Both the position numbers and the translations under genes were made by a program. From Dacryopinax spathularia (Eukaryota > Basidiomycota > Dacrymycetes > Dacrymycetales > Dacrymycetaceae): a DNA stretch of 64,000 bases. The stretch spans positions 372,001 through 436,000 of the forward strand of contig JBBPFI010000017.1 in assembly GCA_037974965.1 (NCBI GenBank). Direction: 5' to 3'. The notes under the pieces are model-generated. The model was not told the origin of the DNA and did no database searches. It saw only the letters and a list, made by a program, of their open reading frames with translations. How positions within the stretch are numbered: the first letter of the stretch is position 1; each line of letters starts with the position of its first letter. Shown here piece after piece: positions 57,385 to 64,000 of the stretch.

Positions 57385-59720
57385 TGTTGTGTTGTGAGTG
57401 TAGGGGGGGAGTAAATCGTTTGATTGATTGGGGGAGGGGGGTGAGCAGAACAGGAACGGTCTGTCGATTGAGTTGGGGGGGGAGGTGATGGTATGAGACC
57501 AAGCTGGGACGGGAGCAGGGGCTCTCGCCTGAGCCCTTTAAACCGGCTGACCCCTTCACGTTCTGGGGGGGTTTGGAAGGGGCCAAGCGGGGCGGGGACC
57601 GCAACAGCAGCCGGGGCTTGTCCCACCTATCGTGTGTACGTACGCGCGAACCCACCCAGCCGCACTCCCGCAAGCCCGCTTCCCGCCTTCGCTCCCTTGC
57701 CCTGGACCGGGTTCCCTCCAGCCTCATCAGCAAGAATCTTCCCCCCATTTCGCTTCTTTTCGTTGTCCACAAAGCCCCGCCCCCGACCCCCAAAGAACGC
57801 GCAATATCCACCGATCCACAATTCTTGACATATTCAATATCGCCTCGCGTAAGGGAAGCAGACGGCCGTCTGTCCCCGCGCGAGCTGGTGACTTCCTATT
57901 CCGTCTAGTGCTGCTCTATTCCCACCACCGCCCGCCGACGATTATTTAGACATTCCCATCATCACCGTTGTATTTGTGGTCATACAGAAGTTACCACCTT
58001 CCCCATGGCCAACCATCCAGGTCCCCCGTAACAGCAGTCCCAGCCACGGACGATAGGATGACCGTCCAGACCGGTCGCTCCAAGGGCCCCATCGCGTCTC
58101 ATCCGCCTCCGCGCCTCGTGATTGGCCGCCGAGAAAGGGGACCGGCGGGGCCGCGCGTCTGACAGGGAAGGGGACAGACGGACGGGCTTTGGAGCTGGAG
58201 CCCGCTGCGGATTCTTGCGGGGGCAGAACCATACAGTAACACCCAGTCACATCCATCCCCTGTCTTTTTGTCTCGCCCTGCCAGCACAACTTGCATTTTT
58301 CAATCATTAATTGATCGACTCGAGGTCTCACGGGGCCTGGAACGCCGCCCCCCGTCCAAGCCCGTGCTTCCTCCTTTCGATCTTTGATCAGTTTAGAGGC
58401 GCTTCCGCCCTACACGTGTTTCTCCTATCTCTGCAAGCTTGCGCCGCTGACGGCGGAGGCACAACCCGCTAACCAAGTCAACCAGCCCAGGGGAGCCAGG
58501 CAGGTGATTGTGATTGTCGAGCGAAATGACCTGAAAGTTGCCTTTTGATGAAACTGGACTAGCCAGGAATGTCCCGGATGAGGAACATCAATGTTCAATT
58601 TCACATTCCCCACCCAACCGAGGACGTGTCACCCGCGGCCGGGCGGGGAGCCTATCTAGGGACATTCAATTGATCGCAGCGGCTGGCTGGTATGCTCCTG
58701 CCAGTTGAATGTTCCCCTATTGAATACAAGACAATGCAATCGGTCCCTGAAAGACTTGCTATTGCGTGCCAGCGCAGCGGATGCCGCAACCGGGGAAGGA
58801 AGAAAGGGTCTCTTCGCTGTTTTCATTGTCATGGGGGCCTTGACCGCCTGCCCAATTAGGAGAGATAGCCCGGGCCGGGGCTTTGTACCGATGATAATGA
58901 CAATGCTGCGCAAGGGGGCATCGCTCATTATCAGTGCCGCCCTTGCCAGCATGGCGATTGTCAGTGCGCCACACGGTCTAGCCAGGCACCAGCGTGTCCA
59001 CTGGAGAAGAGTGGCCGTGCTATGCGCCGGCAAGCCCTAGCTCGCTGTGCTCTGGATTTCTGTCGGTCAAACAGGATTTTTATAGTTTAACCAGAAGTAA
59101 TGAAGTTTATTTACTACCTGAAGAAGAGCCCAAATAAAATCAGCAATGGTAATGGAAGAAAGCTCGCTGCAGCAGGCCTCCCGCCCACCCACCGCGGCCT
59201 GCTGCAACTCGCGAGTTTGGGAAATCATTAAAGACCCTGCCAATCGGATGTTTTTTGTAAGAAAACCTTTCCATAACGTTTCTAGTGTCAGAGGAATTTG
59301 CACCCGAGTCAGTAGGTAAAGTACCCTCCTCTCACGAGCTAGGGGATGGCGGACGAGACCGGAATATGTAAGTGCAGGTTCAAGTAATGATTATGCGTGT
59401 AATCTCATCACCCTCGTCCCCGCGCGTGTAAGGTAAATATGGAGATCATGAAAGAAAAAGACATCATCAAGTCCGAGCAGATATGCTAGCGAAAATCAGC
59501 GGCACAAGAGGGGACAATCCTTCCGCCGTATCGGCCACGAAAGGACCGTTCCCACCACCAGACTCAGACAGTACGTACTGCTGATGCGCACCCGCACCGG
59601 AAACATGCGTATACCGCCGGGTACCACCGATCATACACAAACTATCCCTCAACCTTCCCCGACAATCGCAATCCCTCCTCCGCTCGTCCCGCCGTCCCTC
59701 CTCCGTCATCCAGCTTCCAC
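57385..59720. promoter_or_regulatory. Long upstream region of the RRM gene
   Basis: About 2.3 kb without a supportable gene, upstream of the RRM gene and downstream of the ABC transporter stop at 59721. The part at 57540-57800 contains C-rich and CCCCT-like elements, as in stress-responsive promoters, but these are too common to assign. Open frames at about 58656-59040 on both strands lack any domain. A short imperfect hairpin (GATAATG at 58891, CATTATC at 58926) was noted. Confidence 0.4.
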
Positions 59721-62700
59721 CTATTTCTTCCCTTTCTTCTTCCCATCTTCGACGGGGCTTTTAGGCCCATCCGAACTCCCTCCTCCAGAGACCTTCCTCG
59801 CCCCCATGGAGATCCTGCGAACCATCCTACCGATATTCTGGCTGCTCAGTCGCTTCCTCCGCGGCTCCTTATCCTTGCCTGGGTCCGGCGTAGAAGGCCT
59901 CGACGTGGAAGCGGGGGAGAAGGTCACAGATTGTGCTCCTGACATAGGTGTGCGAGAGCCCTCGCTTTCGGCGGTGGAAGGGAAGGCAACAGCAGCAGCC
60001 GTATCAGCAGCCGTCGACGGTCCAGCAGCTGGAGGGGCGCCCGGCTCCTCCACGCTTGCTTTGGGGAAAGCAATGGGAGCCTCCGGTGCTGGCGGCGCAG
60101 CAGCGGCGGCAGCATAGGAGATCGGTTTCGCTGATTCTTCGCCAGCTGTCGCTGTGGGTGGTTGAGCCGCTTCTCCGCTTTCCGCTGGAGCGGAAGTAGC
60201 CTGTTCCGAAGCATCCACCTTTGCAGCACCGGATCGTTCTTGATCAGCCGGTTTGTCTTCAGCCGCAGTGGCGGCTTCTTCGCTTAAAGCGGCGGCCGCT
60301 GCCTCAGCATAAGTGCGGGGAGGAGCTGCAGTCTCGGCGGGTGGCTCTCCGACTTTGTAGCCTTCTACCGGTGCTTCTTTGACGGACGGTGCCTTGGATC
60401 CCGTCGCAGGGGTTCCCGCGCTGGTGGAAGGGATAGGCACATAAGCCTCGCCTTCAGCCATGACATGCTCTGCCCACATCTGGGCAAATGCGCCGTTTGC
60501 CTTGAGCAGTTCGCGGTGACTGCCCCGCTCGATGATCTGACCATCCTTCAGAACAAGGATACTGCAATCAGGGATTAGACAGGAATGTTCTGACCAAAAG
60601 GGGTGGAGATAGACTTACATATCCGCATTCGCGATAGTCTATCACGCAAGAACCACGGATAATCAGCTTCGACAGAACAGACATGAATATATGGAATATT
60701 CTCACCGAAAGACGATGCGCGATTGTCAGCGAAGATCTTCCTTTCATGAGATTGTTCAGTGCCTTCTGGATATCTCGTTCCGTAGCCGTGTCCAGAGCAC
60801 TGGTCGCCTCGTCCAAAAGCAGGATAGGAGGGTCCTTGAGAAGCGTTCTGGCGATTGCGACACGCTGTTTCTCACCACCACTGAGCTTAACGCCACGTTC
60901 GCCCACTTTGGTCTGGTATTGGTCGGGGAAAGACATGATCCGCTCGTGCATCTGAGCAGCCCGCGCAGCAGCTTCAATCTCTTCTTGTGTGGCATCGAAC
61001 TTGCCATAACCGATGTTGAACGCGATAGTCTCGTTGAAGAGCACCTACTCAGGCTGTCAGTATCTTGTCAACCATCCCTCGAGCAACACTCACGGAGTCT
61101 TGCGGAACGACTCCGATGTTCCTCCGAAGGCTCCTCTGCGTTACATCCCGAATGTCTTGGCCATCAATGAGAATCCGCCCTTCGCCCTCCTTCAGGTCAT
61201 AAAACCTGAAAAGCAGGCGCATGATGGTGCTTTTTCCGCTGCCGCTCTCGCCAACGAGTGCAACATGCTTTCCTTTCGGGATGGTGAATGAGATGTTCTT
61301 GATGGCCGCCACGCCCTTGCGATCATCGTAGCTGAAGCTGACGTTGTCGAATTCGATTACGCCATCCTTCACGACGAGATCTTTCGCGCCGGGCTTGTCT
61401 TGCACCTCAACCGGCTCGTTGAGGAGCTGGATAAGCTTTTCGGCGTCGACCAGCATCTGGTTGAGATACCGATATATCGAGCCGAGACTGGTGAGAGGGC
61501 GGGTTAGCTGGCCGATGTAGGTGATGTATACGACGAAGAGGGATTGCGTTGCTTGACCCAGAGTGATGCGCCGGATGATGAGGAATGATCCAAGAGTCAT
61601 GCCAAGGATTATGATGACGCCTTGAACGAACGAACTCAGGTTTGCAATTACTGTAGCATGCATCAGTAATGTATATGCACTTTCAGGAAGTTCAACATAC
61701 AGGAAACCCTGTACTCGAGCTTCTGGTACTTGTTGACCGAATCCCTGTATCGTGTACTCTCATGCTCTTCACCCGTAAAATACTTGACTGTTTCGTAGTT
61801 CATCAAGCAATCGGTATGAATACCGCGGGTGATGGTGTCCTGCTCGTTCATCCTGCGGCGCATGCGCGCCCGCCACCGGGTCATGAAGACTGATATGACG
61901 CTGTACACGAGCATAACGCATGCAAGGACAAATGCGATATCCGGCCCGAAGAAGAAGAGGATGTAAACCACTCCAATGCCGAGATCGAGCACGGTCGGAA
62001 TGACCATGTACAGTAAGACCTGGTTATATGCAGTTAGAAAAATTGCAGTCGGTCGCTAGACACCTTCCGTACCTCGAATAAGGTATTCACCGATGAGCCA
62101 CGGTTCAGGATTCGGGTCACCTCACCGAGCTTGCGCCGGTTATGGAACGACAGCGAAAGGTTCATGAGGTGGTCAAAGGACAAGAAGGACATTTCGCGGT
62201 CAGCGAATTGCACGACAGGCAGCCCTAAGTAGCATGTCAGTATGCTCATCAGAAACTGAGAACGCAAGGCTTACACAGAGCACTCCGTACACTATCGATC
62301 ACGGAGCTCGAAAGAAGCCGCACAATGACATATCTAGCCAGCGGCCACCAGGGTGCTACAGAAACAACGCATATATGCGCCTTTCATCAGCCAACCATCC
62401 TTGGGTGTCAACAATTCACTTACACGTTCCGTAGGTCAGGGCATCGATCAGCTGAGCGAGGGTAATAGGCAGCAGGATATTGACCACCCGTCCGATAAGC
62501 AAGATGACGATGCAAATTGACTACTCGGATTTTAGCTCATAATTCACCAATCCCTCAGAGGGTAACTCACTGCAAGGATCTGGAGATACCAGGATTTCGC
62601 TGGCCAGAGATACGGCACGAGTTTCCACAGCCGCCTAGACATCTCCGACCAGCTCGGAATCGGTTCATCTTCTTTATCCTTTGGTGGGGTTTGCCCATCC

Positions 62701-63575
62701 TTGGATTTACCATTAGCCTTAGCGTCAGCTTTGCCCGCCCTTGCGTTGGGCGTAGCCACCCCAGATGCAGGCAATGTGCCATAACCGTCGGCGGTTGCAG
62801 GCTGGGGTGACCCATCATCACTTTCGCCCTGCTGGGTAGCTAGCAGACCTGTACGCTCCGATGCTGCCTCAGGAGCGACGTAGCGCGTCGGAGGGAAAAG
62901 GATAGGAAGCAGCGGGATGAGAATGAGAATGCGCAGGAGGGAGACGCCAAGGTGTAGTGCGGGGCCGAGGAGGGGATAGTCCGGATCGTGACGCGGAACT
63001 ACGGGCATGAGGTGAGCAACAACACGAGGGACATACGCGGCATACGCACGATGGAAGACGTGCAGAGCGATGCAGAGCAAGACGAAGGTGGTAATTTCGC
63101 TTGCAGTCGCGAAGATCGTGAGCAGCTTGAGCGTCGCAGACGTCCATATCTCCCGTCCGTACGTCTCCTTCCAGGAACCAATACCAACTGCTCCAGTCCA
63201 AGTGAGGAAGTTCAGGACGATTGCGATCTGCGACCGACGTTAGTATGCGCGCTCGTATACCCAGCTATATGCACGTACATCCTCTCCCCTCCAGACGGGC
63301 ACACCTGGCTCCCATAACTTCTCCACCAGCCCACGGAACGCGATCACTCCCGCATCTCCAATCCAGCAGACAGCGAGCGCAACTCCACAGAACACGATAG
63401 CTGCGCGTCTTGGGGTGCGTACAGGTGCGAGAACGGCGACGATCTCGCTTGGTAGTTGTGGTTGAGATGTCGGCTCAGGTGCCGGCTTGAGCAGGGTAAG
63501 GGAGAGTGAGAGAACGAAGAGGAGCCCTGAGGATATGAGGCGGGTCAGAAAGAGGCCAAGATCCAGGTTCGCCAT
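59721..63575 (-). CDS. HMT1: HMT1-like vacuolar ABC half-transporter
   Basis: ABCB half-transporter of the heavy-metal-tolerance (Hmt1/ABCB6) type, which in fission yeast moves phytochelatin or glutathione conjugates into the vacuole. Ten exons fit in phase: 63575-63279, 63227-62571, 62520-62424, 62355-62275, 62224-62073, 62019-61701, 61650-61094, 61044-60706, 60638-60619 and 60561-59721 (1119 aa). An N-terminal extra membrane domain (residues 1-240) is typical of Hmt1. The ABC membrane domain includes FDHLMNLSLSFHNRRKLGEV. The nucleotide-binding domain shows Walker A GESGSGKST (about residue 670), the Q-loop VVPQDS, the signature LSGGEKQR, Walker B ILLLDEATSALD and the H-loop IAHRLS. After the domain comes an Ala/Pro/Glu-rich tail of about 250 residues ending in a basic KKKGKK. 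Exon 9 is only 20 nt (TIANAD). Confidence 0.93.
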
Positions 63576-64000
63576 CGCTCTTCAGCCCTGGTTTTCGTAA
63601 GCGCTCTTGATATGTTGGACGTCCGTGCTGCACAGTCTCGGACGCTGAGAGGCCGACCGATGAAGGTCAAGATGCGTAGCACCGACTGCTTCAGGTATAA
63701 CCGTACGCGGTCAAGGCCAACCGTCGTTGAAGACGGAAGGGTGCGAACGAAAAGGAAGGCCGAAAAGCTGAAGGCGGAGATGGTCGCCTTCTAACGTTAC
63801 ACACGACCGTTGAGCGGACGAGGGAGGCTAGGGCCAGTCGACGGAATCACACTCTGAACGCCCGTTACACATTCAAAGACAACCCTTTCGTCATTCCATT
63901 TGATTCGGCATACTCGGCCCCTATGCGCAGTTCCCCGCTGTCTAACAACAAGCTTCACCCCACACGATATACAGTATTTGCTATCTCAAGGCAGCTAACA
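63576..64000. promoter_or_regulatory. Promoter region of the HMT1-like gene
   Basis: 425 nt upstream of the transporter start at the right edge of the window. No gene is supported. A short plus-strand frame at about 63612-63794 is basic and lacks an ATG at its start. Confidence 0.4.

Noticed and set aside
58656-59040. Overlapping open frames on both strands upstream of the RRM gene
   Set aside because: Neither shows a domain or exon structure. GC-rich DNA commonly gives such frames by chance.

Overview
The window is nuclear DNA of a fungus, almost certainly a basidiomycete. It is GC-rich and gene-dense. Its genes are broken by many short spliceosomal introns (mostly 48-120 nt, GT...AG, often with a CTAAC/CTAAT-like branch site). 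The proteins are eukaryotic: dynactin p50, the ERAD ligase Hrd1, a BEACH protein, a Sec7-PH Arf exchange factor and a half-type vacuolar ABC transporter. I cannot fix the genus. The intron-rich genes with low-complexity tails would suit Tremellomycetes or Pucciniomycotina. I see no rRNA, convincing tRNA, CRISPR, intact transposon or bacterial-style operon. Exon boundaries below were worked out by hand from splice signals and reading-frame continuity.

Left part (1-12.8 kb): an unrecognised seven-exon gene (minus) shares a divergent promoter, holding a 13-bp inverted repeat, with a short-chain dehydrogenase (plus). Then come two paralogous glycine/alanine-rich proteins (6434-7254 and 10756-11692) flanking the dynactin subunit dynamitin (minus) and a small cysteine-containing hypothetical gene (minus). 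AIM41, a mitochondrial YqeY-domain protein, follows.

Middle (12.9-36 kb): HRD1 (minus) is divergent from a mitochondrial rRNA-methylase-like transcription factor (mtTFB/MTF1 type, plus), which converges on a hexose-type MFS transporter (minus). A gene-poor 3.2-kb stretch with nested direct repeats lies upstream of the transporter. Next are a small GATA-finger protein (minus), a very large Sec7-PH protein (minus; its 5' end is unresolved) and an unrecognised Ser/Pro-rich protein (plus).

Right part (36.6-64 kb): NAD kinase (minus), a 95-aa unknown (plus), a small protein of a family shared by fungi and bacteria (minus), a BPH1/LYST-type BEACH-WD40 gene of many exons (minus), a 1311-aa protein with a C-terminal region resembling a catalytically dead Ulp1-type protease (plus), a glycine-rich RRM protein (minus), and an HMT1-like ABC transporter (minus). 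The genes form no single pathway. Several belong to endomembrane traffic and quality control (dynamitin, Hrd1, Sec7-PH, BEACH, HMT1) and three to mitochondria or NADP supply (AIM41, mtTFB, NAD kinase). The points most worth a second look are the paralog pair, the Ulp1-like pseudoprotease, the AT-hook-like motif on the mitochondrial factor, the unusual GATA finger spacing and the repeats at 24.0-24.4 kb.
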